Below are positions 55,632 through 64,000 of a DNA stretch of 64,000 nucleotides, piece by piece (within the stretch, counting starts at the first letter, position 1; every line of letters begins with the position of its first letter). The position numbers and the translations under genes were made by a program. Source of the stretch: Streptomyces cynarae (GTDB lineage Bacteria > Actinomycetota > Actinomycetes > Streptomycetales > Streptomycetaceae). Where the stretch lies: assembly GCF_025642135.1 (NCBI RefSeq), contig NZ_CP106793.1:5052001-5116000 (forward strand), written 5' to 3'. A model generated the notes under the pieces. That model had not been told where the DNA came from and did not search any database. It saw only the letters and a program-made list of their open reading frames with translations.

Positions 55632-57203
55632 ATGTCCTTTCCCCTGCTGACAGCGACGGCGGTGCTCCCGGCCGTGGGGGCGATCGCCACGGCCGCGGTC
55701 CCGGCCGCGCAGCGCACCGCCGCCAAGTGGCTGGCGCTGGTCGTCTCGCTCGCCACGCTCGCGCTCGCCGCGGTGATCACGTTCCGCTTCGAACCGGGCG
55801 GCGCCCGGTACCAGTTCACCGAGTCCCAGGCCTGGATCAAGGACTTCGGGGTGCGGTACGAGCTGGGCGTGGACGGCATCGCGGTGGCGCTCATCGCGCT
55901 GACCGCGCTGTTGATCCCGTTCGTGATCCTGGCGGGCTGGCACGACGCGGACCCGCTGGAGACCGGAAGCCGGCGCTGGCGGCCGACGCAGGGCTTCTTC
56001 GCCCTGATCCTGGCCGTCGAGGCGATGGTGATCATCTCGTTCGAGGCCACCGACGTCTTCCTTTTCTACATCTTCTTCGAAGCCATGCTCATCCCGATGT
56101 ACTTCCTCATCGGCGGCTTCGGGGACCGCGCCCACGAGCAGGGCGAGAAGGCGGCGTCCACGCAGCGGTCGTACGCCGCCGTGAAGTTCCTCCTCTACAA
56201 CCTGGCCGGCGGCCTGATCATGCTGGCCGCGGTGATCGGCCTGTATGTGCAGGCGGGCAATTTCTCCCTCCCGGAGATCGTGCAGGCGCGGGCGAACGGC
56301 TCGCTGCACATGGCGACCAGTACCGAGCGCTGGCTGTTCCTCGGCTTCTTCTTCGCCTTCGCGGTGAAGGCGCCGCTGTGGCCGCTGCACACCTGGCTGC
56401 CCAACGCCATGGGGGAGGCCACCGCCCCCGTCGCCGTGCTGATCACGGCGGTCGTCGACAAGGTGGGCACGTTCGCGATGCTGCGCTTCTGCCTCCAGCT
56501 GTTCCCGGAGGCGAGCAAGTGGGCGACACCGGTCATCCTCGTCCTGGCCCTGATCAGCATCCTCTACGGGGCGCTGCTGGCGGTCGGCCAGCGGGACATC
56601 AAGCGGCTGGTGGCCTACGCGTCGATCTCGCACTTCGGCTTCATCATCATGGGCATCTTCGCGATGACCAGCCAGGGCCAGTCCGGGGCGACGCTGTACA
56701 TGGTCAACCACGGCATCTCGACGGCCGCCTGGATGCTGGTGGCGGGCTTCCTGATCTCGCGCCGCGGCTCGCGTCTGATCGCGGGGTACGGGGGCGTGCA
56801 GAAGGTCGCGCCGGTGCTCGCCGGCACGTTCCTGATCGGCGGCCTGGCTACGCTGTCCCTCCCGGGGCTCGCGCCGTTCGTGAGTGAGTTCCTGGTGCTG
56901 GTCGGCACGTTCACGCGCCATCCGGTGATCGGCATCATCGCCACCCTCGGCATCGTCCTCGCCGCGCTCTACACCCTCGTCCTGTACCAGCGGACGATGA
57001 CGGGTCCGGTGAAGGCGGAGGTCGCGGCGATGCCGGACCTGCGGGTCCGCGAACTCGTGGTGGTCGTCCCGCTGATCGCGCTGCTGATCTTCCTGGGCGT
57101 CTACCCGAAGCCGGTCACCGACCTGGTCAACCCGGCCGTCCAGCACACCATGTCCGACGTACACCAGACCGATCCCAAGCCCGCAGTGGAGGCGGCCAAG
57201 TGA
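55632..57203 (+). CDS. nuoM: NADH-quinone oxidoreductase subunit M
   Basis: 523 aa from ATG 55632. Antiporter-like ND4 homologue: FFEAMLIPMYFLIGGFG with the key Glu, AVKAPLWPLHTWLPNAMGEATAPVAVLITAVVDKVGTFAMLRF, and RDIKRLVAYASISHFGFIIMGIFA. The stop overlaps the GTG of nuoN. Confidence 0.96.
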   Translation: MSFPLLTATAVLPAVGAIATAAVPAAQRTAAKWLALVVSLATLALAAVITFRFEPGGARYQFTESQAWIKDFGVRYELGVDGIAVALIALTALLIPFVILAGWHDADPLETGSRRWRPTQGFFALILAVEAMVIISFEATDVFLFYIFFEAMLIPMYFLIGGFGDRAHEQGEKAASTQRSYAAVKFLLYNLAGGLIMLAAVIGLYVQAGNFSLPEIVQARANGSLHMATSTERWLFLGFFFAFAVKAPLWPLHTWLPNAMGEATAPVAVLITAVVDKVGTFAMLRFCLQLFPEASKWATPVILVLALISILYGALLAVGQRDIKRLVAYASISHFGFIIMGIFAMTSQGQSGATLYMVNHGISTAAWMLVAGFLISRRGSRLIAGYGGVQKVAPVLAGTFLIGGLATLSLPGLAPFVSEFLVLVGTFTRHPVIGIIATLGIVLAALYTLVLYQRTMTGPVKAEVAAMPDLRVRELVVVVPLIALLIFLGVYPKPVTDLVNPAVQHTMSDVHQTDPKPAVEAAK

Positions 57204-58849
57204 GCGCAACAGCCGTCCACAGCCTGTGGACAACCGCGGCCGACCCGATCGCGAAGATCCAGGCGCCGAAGATCGAGTACGGGCAGTTGTCGCCGACCCT
57301 GATCGTCATCGGTGCCGCGCTCGTCGGAGTGCTGATCGAGGCGTTCGTGCCGCGCAAGTCCCGTTATTACGCACAAGTGTTCGTGTCCGTCGTCGCGCTC
57401 GCCGCCGCGTTCGCCGCGGTGGTGGCGCTCGCCGCCGACGGATACGGCACCACCAAGGCCCACATCGCGGCGATGGGCGCGCTCGCGGTCGACGGACCGT
57501 CCCTGTTCCTGCAGGGCACGATCCTGCTGGCGGGCCTGCTCGGCGTGTTCACCTTCGCCGAGCGGCGCCTCGACCCGGCGGCGCACGGCAACCGCGTGGA
57601 CTCGTTCGCCGCGCAGGCAGCGTCCGTGCCGGGCAGCGAGAGCGAGAAGGCGGCCGTCAAGGCGGGGTTCACGACGACGGAGGCGTTCCCGCTGCTGCTG
57701 TTCGCGGTCGGCGGCATGCTGGTCTTCCCCTCGGCGAACGACCTGCTGACCCTCTTCGTCGCCCTGGAGGTCTTCTCGCTGCCGTTGTACCTGCTGTGCG
57801 CGCTCGCCCGGCGCAAGCGGCTCATGTCGCAGGAGGCCGCGGTCAAGTACTTCCTGCTCGGGGCCTTCGCCTCCGCCTTCACACTGTTCGGCATCGCCCT
57901 GCTGTACGGCTACGCGGGCTCGGTGTCGTACGCGCGGATCGCCCAGGTCGTCGACGGCACGGTCACGAACGTCGACCCGGCGCTCGCCAACACCATGGGC
58001 AATGACGCGCTGCTGCTCGTCGGCGCCGCGATGGTCGTGATGGGCCTGCTGTTCAAGGTGGGAGCGGTGCCGTTCCACATGTGGACGCCGGACGTGTACC
58101 AGGGTGCGCCGACACCGGTGACCGGCTTCATGGCGGCTGCGACCAAGGTGGCGGCGTTCGGTGCGCTGCTGCGACTGCTGTACGTGGTCCTGCCGGGCAT
58201 GCGCTGGGACTGGCGGCCGGTGATGTGGGCGATCGCGATCGTCACCATGCTGGGCGGCGCTATCGTGGCGATCACGCAGACCGACATCAAGCGGATGCTG
58301 GCGTACTCGTCGATCGCGCATGCGGGATTCATCCTCGCGGGTGTGATCGCCACCACGCGGAGCGGCGTGTCCTCGGTCCTCTTCTACCTGGCCGCGTACT
58401 CGTTCGTGACGATCGGTGCCTTCGCGGTCGTCACCCTCGTCCGCGACGCGGGCGGCGAGGCGACGCACCTGTCCAAGTGGGCCGGGCTCGGCCGCAGGTC
58501 CCCGCTGGTGGCGGCCGTCTTCGCGGTGTTCCTGCTGGCCTTCGCGGGCATCCCGCTGACCTCGGGCTTCGCCGGGAAGTTCGCGGTGTTCAAGGCGGCG
58601 GCGGAGGGCGGGGCGATCCCGCTGGTCGTGATCGGTGTGATCTCGTCCGCCGTGGCGGCGTTCTTCTACATCCGCGTGATCGTCCTGATGTTCTTCAGCG
58701 AACCGCGCCCCGAGGGCCCGACGGTGGCGGTCCCGTCCCCGCTGACGATGACGGCGATCGGACTCGGCGTGGCGGTCACCGTGGCGCTGGGTGTGGCACC
58801 GCAGTACTTCCTGGACCTGGCGAACCAGGCGGGTGTGTTCGTGCGCTGA
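57200..58849 (+). CDS. nuoN: NADH-quinone oxidoreductase subunit N
   Basis: 549 aa, GTG start. ND2 homologue with LFVALEVFSLPLYLLCALAR, GAVPFHMWTPDVYQGAPTPVTGFMAAATKVAAF and TDIKRMLAYSSIAHAGFILAGV. Last gene of the operon; a strong hairpin follows 23 nt after the stop. Confidence 0.96.
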   Translation: MSATAVHSLWTTAADPIAKIQAPKIEYGQLSPTLIVIGAALVGVLIEAFVPRKSRYYAQVFVSVVALAAAFAAVVALAADGYGTTKAHIAAMGALAVDGPSLFLQGTILLAGLLGVFTFAERRLDPAAHGNRVDSFAAQAASVPGSESEKAAVKAGFTTTEAFPLLLFAVGGMLVFPSANDLLTLFVALEVFSLPLYLLCALARRKRLMSQEAAVKYFLLGAFASAFTLFGIALLYGYAGSVSYARIAQVVDGTVTNVDPALANTMGNDALLLVGAAMVVMGLLFKVGAVPFHMWTPDVYQGAPTPVTGFMAAATKVAAFGALLRLLYVVLPGMRWDWRPVMWAIAIVTMLGGAIVAITQTDIKRMLAYSSIAHAGFILAGVIATTRSGVSSVLFYLAAYSFVTIGAFAVVTLVRDAGGEATHLSKWAGLGRRSPLVAAVFAVFLLAFAGIPLTSGFAGKFAVFKAAAEGGAIPLVVIGVISSAVAAFFYIRVIVLMFFSEPRPEGPTVAVPSPLTMTAIGLGVAVTVALGVAPQYFLDLANQAGVFVR

Positions 58850-58871
58850 GGCGCCCGCGCCGATTGGGCGA

Positions 58872-58904
58872 CGGCCCGGCACCCGCTCGGGGGGTGCCGG
58901 GCCG
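58872..58904. terminator. Terminator of the nuo operon
   Basis: Perfect 13-bp stem (CGGCCCGGCACCC at 58872-58884, complement 58892-58904) with a 7-nt loop. It could also serve the small minus-strand frame ending at 58923. Confidence 0.8.
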
Positions 58905-58922
58905 GCGTATGAGCGGTGGTGG

Positions 58923-58997
58923 CTACTGCTTGGCTGAGCGCCGCGCCGTGATCTGGGTGAGGTCCAGGTCCACGGGGAACGGAACGTCCATTTTCAT
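58923..58997 (-). CDS. Candidate 24-aa small protein between nuoN and recQ
   Basis: ATG 58997 to TAG 58923 encodes [20 protein letters not shown] followed by SAKQ. The composition is protein-like, and a hairpin able to act as its terminator lies directly downstream. No convincing ribosome-binding site precedes the ATG, and the frame stays open upstream, so a longer product or no gene at all are possible. The rest of 58850-59110 holds no other supportable gene. Confidence 0.35.
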   Translation of the reverse strand: MKMDVPFPVDLDLTQITARRSAKQ

Positions 58998-59110
58998 CCG
59001 CTCACGCTCACGCAAAGGAACCGGACAGGCCTGTGGATAACTCCGAGGCTGTCGGCCCTGGCCCCTATCGTGGACGCAGTGGTCGAAGGGCGACCGACGG
59101 GGGACGGGCG

Positions 59111-61102
59111 ATGGACGGGACGGCTGTGATGACCGAGGTGGGCGCGCCGGCGGTGGACGGTGGGAGCGAGGCGCTGGCCGCGCTGCACCGGGTCTTCGGG
59201 TACGACGCCTTCCGCGGCGAGCAGGAAGCGGTCATCGAGCATGTGGTCGCAGGCGGCGACGCCGTCGTGCTCATGCCGACCGGCGGCGGCAAGTCGCTCT
59301 GCTACCAGATCCCGGCCCTGGTCAGGCCCGGTACGGGAGTCGTGGTCTCCCCGCTCATCGCTCTCATGCAGGACCAGGTGGACGCCCTGCGGGCGCTCGG
59401 TGTGCGCGCCGGGTTCGTCAACTCCACACAGGACTTCGACGAGCGGCGCGTGATGGAGGCGCAGTTCTTGGCCGGCGAGCTGGACCTGCTCTACCTGGCA
59501 CCGGAGCGGCTGCGTCTGGAGTCCACCCTCGACCTGCTCTCCCGCGGCAAGATCTCCGTCTTCGCCATCGACGAGGCGCACTGCGTCTCCCAGTGGGGCC
59601 ATGACTTCCGCCCCGACTACCTGGCGCTGTCGCTGCTCGGCGAGCGGTGGCCGGACGTCCCGCGGATCGCGCTCACGGCGACGGCCACGCGGGCGACGCA
59701 CCAGGAGATCACCCAGCGGCTGAACATGCCGCGGGCCCGCCACTTCGTGGCCAGCTTCGACCGGCCCAACATCCAGTACCGGATCGTGCCGAAGGCCGAC
59801 CCCAAGAAGCAGCTGCTGGCGTTCCTGCGCGAGGAGCACGCGGGCGACGCGGGCATCGTCTACTGCCTCTCGCGGAACTCGGTGGAGAAGACGGCCGAGT
59901 TCCTGACCCGCAACGGCATCGAGGCGGTGCCGTACCACGCGGGTCTGGACGCGGCCACCCGTGCGGCGCACCAGTCGCGGTTCCTGCGCGAGGAGGGCCT
60001 GGTGGTGGTCGCGACGATCGCCTTCGGGATGGGTATCGACAAGCCGGACGTGCGGTTCGTCGCCCACCTGGACCTGCCGAAGTCGGTCGAGGGCTACTAC
60101 CAGGAGACGGGCCGTGCGGGCCGCGACGGATTGCCGTCCACGGCCTGGATGGCGTACGGGCTCAACGACGTCATACAGCAGCGCAAGCTCATCCAGTCCG
60201 GGGAGGGCGACGAGGCGTTCCGCCGCCGGGCCCAGGCGCACCTGGACGCGATGCTGGCACTGTGCGAGACCGCCCAGTGCCGCCGCGGCCAGCTGCTCGC
60301 CTACTTCGGCCAGGACCCCCGGCCGGGCGGTTGCGGCAACTGCGACACCTGCCTGGAGCCGCCGGACACCTGGGACGGGACGATCGCGGCGCAGAAGGTG
60401 CTGTCCACGGTGTGGCGGCTGCACCGGGAGCGGCGGCAGAAGTTCGGCGCGGTGCAGATCGTCGACATCCTGCTGGGACGGCGCACGGCCAAGGTCATCC
60501 AGTTCGACCACGACCAGCTGTCCGTGTTCGGCATCGGCGAGGAGCTGACCGAAGGCGAATGGCGCGGCGTCATCCGGCAGTTGCTGGCGCAGGGGCTGCT
60601 CGCCGTCGAGGGCGAGTACGGGACGCTGGTGCTGACGGAGGCCAGTGGGGCGGTACTGCGGCGGGAGCGCGAGGTGCCGTTGCGCAAGGAGCCGAAGAAG
60701 CCGGCGGCGGCTCCCCGGTCGTCGTCGCCCTCCGCCCGGTCCGACCGCAAGCCGAAGGCGGCCGCCGCCGAGCTGCCCCCGGAGCTTGCCCCCGCGTTCG
60801 AGGCGCTGCGTGCCTGGCGCGCCGAACAGGCGCGGGAGCAGGGCGTCCCGGCGTACGTCATCTTCCACGACGCCACGCTGCGCGAGATCGCCACCGCCTG
60901 GCCCACGTCGGTGACCCAGCTCGGCGGTATCAGCGGAATCGGCGAGAAGAAGCTGGCCACCTACGGGGAGGGCGTGGTCGGCGTGCTCGCCTCGCTGGGT
61001 GGCCCGCCGACCGCCCAGCGGGCCGCGGCGCCGTCCGGCGGGACGGAGCCGGACGACTGGCCCGAGCCGGACGACGAGCCGGAGCCCGACGACTGGATAT
61101 GA
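59111..61102 (+). CDS. recQ: ATP-dependent DNA helicase RecQ
   Basis: 663 aa from ATG 59111 (GGGGGA 6 nt upstream; GTG 59033 and ATG 59129 are in-frame alternatives). Superfamily 2 motifs: [18 protein letters not shown] (Walker A), [20 protein letters not shown] (DEAH), [65 protein letters not shown]. Then the RecQ zinc-binding Cys set ([11 protein letters not shown]...CGNCDTC), winged helix, and a C-terminal HRDC-like domain ([32 protein letters not shown]). It unwinds DNA 3' to 5' in recombination and repair. Confidence 0.96.
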   Translation: MDGTAVMTEVGAPAVDGGSEALAALHRVFGYDAFRGEQEAVIEHVVAGGDAVVLMPTGGGKSLCYQIPALVRPGTGVVVSPLIALMQDQVDALRALGVRAGFVNSTQDFDERRVMEAQFLAGELDLLYLAPERLRLESTLDLLSRGKISVFAIDEAHCVSQWGHDFRPDYLALSLLGERWPDVPRIALTATATRATHQEITQRLNMPRARHFVASFDRPNIQYRIVPKADPKKQLLAFLREEHAGDAGIVYCLSRNSVEKTAEFLTRNGIEAVPYHAGLDAATRAAHQSRFLREEGLVVVATIAFGMGIDKPDVRFVAHLDLPKSVEGYYQETGRAGRDGLPSTAWMAYGLNDVIQQRKLIQSGEGDEAFRRRAQAHLDAMLALCETAQCRRGQLLAYFGQDPRPGGCGNCDTCLEPPDTWDGTIAAQKVLSTVWRLHRERRQKFGAVQIVDILLGRRTAKVIQFDHDQLSVFGIGEELTEGEWRGVIRQLLAQGLLAVEGEYGTLVLTEASGAVLRREREVPLRKEPKKPAAAPRSSSPSARSDRKPKAAAAELPPELAPAFEALRAWRAEQAREQGVPAYVIFHDATLREIATAWPTSVTQLGGISGIGEKKLATYGEGVVGVLASLGGPPTAQRAAAPSGGTEPDDWPEPDDEPEPDDWI

Positions 61103-61129
61103 GGTGACGGCGTACGAGCCGTCCAGAGC

Positions 61130-63900
61130 TCACAGCGCACGGGCCGCGTACGCCCTGACGTCCGCGTCCGAGTCCGTCGTGGCCGTGGCGAGGGCCGCGC
61201 GGGCGTCTTCCGCGCCGCTGTGCCGGGTCAGCGCCAGGACGGCCGCCTTCCGGACGTCCGCGTTGGGGTCGGCGAGGGCCTTGGCGAGGGCGGGGACGGC
61301 CGCCTCGGGGGCGGCGGCGGTGAGCGCGGTGGCGGCGCCGGCGCGGACCTGCCAGGCAGAGTCGGACAGGGCGGCCGTGGCGCGGTCGGCGAGTGGTGGC
61401 GGGCAGCCGACAGCGGCCAGCGCGCCGTAGGCGGCCGCACGACCAGCGCGTCGGGGTCACCGGTGAGGGCGGCGAGAGCGGACAGGACACGGTCCGCTCC
61501 GGTCGGCCCTGCGCCACCGGGCCCTGCCGCGTCCACCGTGCCCAGGGCCTTGGCGAGCGCGACGCGGACCTCGCGTGACGGATCGGCGGTCGCCGCGCGC
61601 ACCAGCGGCGCGACCGCGTCGACCGAGACGAGGGCGCGCACGGCCTCGATGCGGACTGTCGTGTCGGAGTCGGCGAGAGCCGCCGCGAACAGGTCGGCGT
61701 CGCCGAGCCGCAGCGCCCGCAGGACGTCCAGCGCAGCTGCGCGGACGACGGGGTCGGGCTCGGACACGGCAGTGGCGAGGCGGTCGCGCAGGGCAGGCTC
61801 GGGTGGCAGCGTCTCCACGAGTTCGCGCAGTGAGGCCGCCGCGGCGGCGCGCACGTCGGCGTCGGTGTCGGAGAGCAGGCCGGCGAGGGTCGGTCCGGTG
61901 CCCGGCGGCACCGTCTCGGTCAGGACCGTGACGGCGGTGCGCCGGACGGAGGGGTCGGGGTCGGCCAAGTAGGGCGCCAGGGCGACGAGTTCGGGCTGCT
62001 CCTCCGCCAGGGCGAGGAGGTCGAGCAGGCGGGGTGAGGTCGGCGTGTCGGGGCCGGCCACGGGGCGGACGGCCTCGTCGCCCGCCGTCGGCGACGTCCG
62101 TACGGCGGTGGGCGCCACCTCCCGCGCCCCGGCCGTCGCCACCTGCTCGGGTCGCACCTCGCCGAGTCGTCGGGAGGCACCGCCGACGGGGGCGAAGAAG
62201 CCCTCCACCGGAACCAGATAGGGAGCCACGGGACGTGCCGTGAACTCCATCGCACCAGAGGGGGACTTGTGCAGATCGAGATGGTGGAACCAGGACGCGT
62301 CGTCGCGTTCCGGATGGTCGATGCGGTCGTGGTAGAGGCCCCAGCGGGACTCCGTGCGGGCCAGGGAGGCGCGGGCCGCCATCTCCGCGCAGTCGCGGAT
62401 GAAGGTCACCTCCGCGCAGCGCATCAGCTCGTGCGGGCTGCGGGCGCCCATGGAGGCGATGTCGGCGTGCATCCGCTCGAAAGCCTCCAGCGCCAGGGAC
62501 AGCCGGGCGCCGGACTTCGGTGGGGCCACGTAGTCGTTCACGAAGCGGCGCAGCTTGTACTCGACCTGGGTCTGCGGCGGGCCGTCCGGGTTGCGCAGCG
62601 GGCGGTAGATCAGCTCGTGCGCCTCGTGGAGCTGGTCCTGCGGCAACTCGCCCTCGTAGGCCTGGTACCGCGCGGCGTCCTCACCTGCCAGCTCGCCGAA
62701 CACGAACGCGCCGATCATGTAGTTGTGGGGCACACAGGCCAGGTCACCGGCGGCGTACAGGCGGGGGACCGTCGTCCGGGCGTGGTCGTCGACGCGGACC
62801 CCCGAGGCCGAGTGGCCGCCGCACAGGCCGATCTCCGAGATGTGCATCTCCACGTCGTGGGTGCGGTAGTCGTGGCCGCGGCCCGCGTGGAAGGTGCCGC
62901 GCGTCGGGCGTTCCGTCGAGTGCAGGATCGACTCCAACGCCGAGACCGACTCCTCCGGAAGATGGCTCAGTTTGAGGTACACCGGGCCCCGGTCCGAGGC
63001 CACCTCCGCCGCGAACTCCGCCATCATCTGCCCCGACCAGTAGTCGGAGTCGACGAAGCGTTCGCCGTGCCGGTTGACCTGGTAGCCGCCGAAGGGGTTG
63101 GCCACGTAGGCGCAGGCCGGTCCGTTGTAGTCCTTGATCAGCGGGTTGATCTGGAAGCACTCGATGCCGGTCAGCTCGGCGCCCGCGTGGTAGGCCATCG
63201 CGTAGCCGTCGCCGGCGTTCGTCGGGTTCTCGTAGGTGCCGTAGAGGTAGCCGGAGGCAGGCAGGCCGAGACGGCCGCAGGCGCCGGTCGCGAGGATCAC
63301 CGCGCCCGCTCGGACGGTCACGAAGCGGCCGGTGCGGGTGTTGAAGCCCGCCGCGCCCACGGCCCGGCCCCCGGACGTCAGCACCCGTACCGGCATCACG
63401 CGGTTCTCGATCCGGATCCGTTCCCGCATCTCGCGCCGCCGCAGCTGCCGGTACAGGACCTTCTTGACGTCCTTGCCCTCCGGCATCGGCAGCACGTAGG
63501 AGCCCGACCGGTGCACCTGGCGGACCGCGTACTCGCCGTGCTCGTCCTTCTCGAACTTCACCCCGTACGACTCGAGCCGCTTCACCATGGCGAAGCCGCG
63601 GGTCGCGGTCTGCCGGACCGTGGACTGGTCGACGATACCGTCGTTGGCGCGGGTGATCTCGGCGACGTAGTCGTCGGGCTCGGCGCGCCCGGGGACGACC
63701 GCGTTGTTGACGCCGTCCATGCCCATGGCGAGGGCGCCGGAGTGCCGGACGTGCGCCTTCTCCAGCAGGAGCACGTCCGCGCCGTGTTCGGCGGCCGTCA
63801 GTGCCGCCATGGTGCCGGCCGTGCCGCCGCCGATGACGAGGACGTCACAGGAGAGTTCCTCGGCGTCGGTGAGGGCGGGGATCTCCATCGGGGTGTCCAC
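61130..63900 (-). pseudogene. FrdA/AprA-like FAD flavoprotein fused to HEAT repeats; one apparent 1-base deletion near its end
   Basis: GTG 63900 or ATG 63888 start. Residues 1-560 are a flavoprotein of the succinate dehydrogenase/fumarate reductase/APS reductase alpha type: VLVIGGGTAGTMAALTAAEHGADVLLLEKA, an RHSGALAMGMDGVNNAV block reminiscent of AprA, VILATGACGRLGLPASGY, and AAGDLACVPHNYMIGAFVFGELAGEDAARY. Residues about 640-923 form roughly nine HEAT-like repeats (DPDPSVRRTAVTVLTE, DTDADVRAAAAASLREL, EPDPVVRAAALDVLRAL...). At about 61436 the frame slips; one added base restores three more repeats ending RAYAARAL and stop 61130. The electron acceptor subunit is not in the window. Confidence 0.8.
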
Positions 63901-63920
63901 CAGGGCTGCCTTTCGCGTGC

Positions 63921-64000
63921 TCAGGAACCGAGTGAGGAGAGGACGTCACGCCGCAGGGCGAGCCGCGCCGGATCGGCGTGCGCCGCACGGTCGCGCGGGC
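63921..64000 (-). CDS. C-terminal fragment of an upstream gene in the same operon as the flavoprotein
   Basis: An open frame from the window edge ends at TGA 63921-63923, with C-terminal peptide RDRAAHADPARLALRRDVLSSLGS. It stops 21 nt before the flavoprotein start and shares its direction, so it is probably the preceding operon gene. Too short to assign; ends like this occur in ABC transporter proteins, but that is a guess. Confidence 0.4.
   Translation of the reverse strand, partial: PRDRAAHADPARLALRRDVLSSLGS

Noticed and set aside
57101..58882. 593-codon open frame opposite nuoN
   Set aside because: Same reason: Arg/His/Asp/Gln-rich shadow of a real membrane protein gene.

Overview
The window is very GC-rich chromosomal DNA with strong GC bias at third codon positions, frequent GTG starts and many 4-nt ATGA/GTGA overlaps. 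Together with the gene set (futalosine-pathway menaquinone genes, a 14-gene nuo operon, Tat and sortase signals, DUF4229 and high-molecular-weight FabG proteins), this points to a Streptomyces or very close relative. From memory, the order resembles the S. coelicolor region from the resB/ccsA genes through nuoA-N to recQ; I could not check this.

Layout. 1-3108: cytochrome c maturation system II (end of ccdA, resB, ccsA). 3320-9073: small accessory genes, including a minus-strand pair made of a P-loop NTPase and a membrane-anchored binding-protein-like protein. 9263-17638: menaquinone block 1 (mqnL, mqnP, mqnM, an Lrp/AsnC regulator, mqnE) interrupted by a membrane glycosyltransferase. 17665-24469: a lipid-metabolism island (TetR, MaoC dehydratase, FabG4-type reductase, thiolase, acyl-CoA ligase) with many copies of a palindromic repeat. 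24615-28930: DUF1259 protein, cytochrome P450, AzlCD exporter, XRE-cupin regulator, cold-shock protein. 29218-35737: menaquinone block 2 (mqnA, mqnC, menG, a geranylgeranyl-reductase-type flavoprotein possibly acting as MenJ). 35818-41933: sortase-anchored surface protein, Tat-exported FAD enzyme, NlpC/P60 hydrolase. 42737-58849: complete NADH dehydrogenase operon nuoA-N behind a Rex-like operator. 59111-63900: recQ and a flavoprotein fused to HEAT repeats.

The unifying theme is respiration: the mqn/men genes make menaquinone, nuo reduces it, and resB/ccsA mature the c-type cytochromes further down the chain.

Two observations stand out. First, six genes carry a total of eight apparent single-base deletions and no insertions, including one in nuoG, which looks like residual assembly error rather than gene decay. 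Second, a family of roughly 40-bp palindromic repeats occurs both in a 267-bp element with perfect 27-bp terminal inverted repeats (17665-17931) and in frame inside coding sequences (nuoF, the TetR gene, the fabG4-like gene, a PLDc_N gene). No tRNA, rRNA, CRISPR array, prophage or recognisable transposase was seen.
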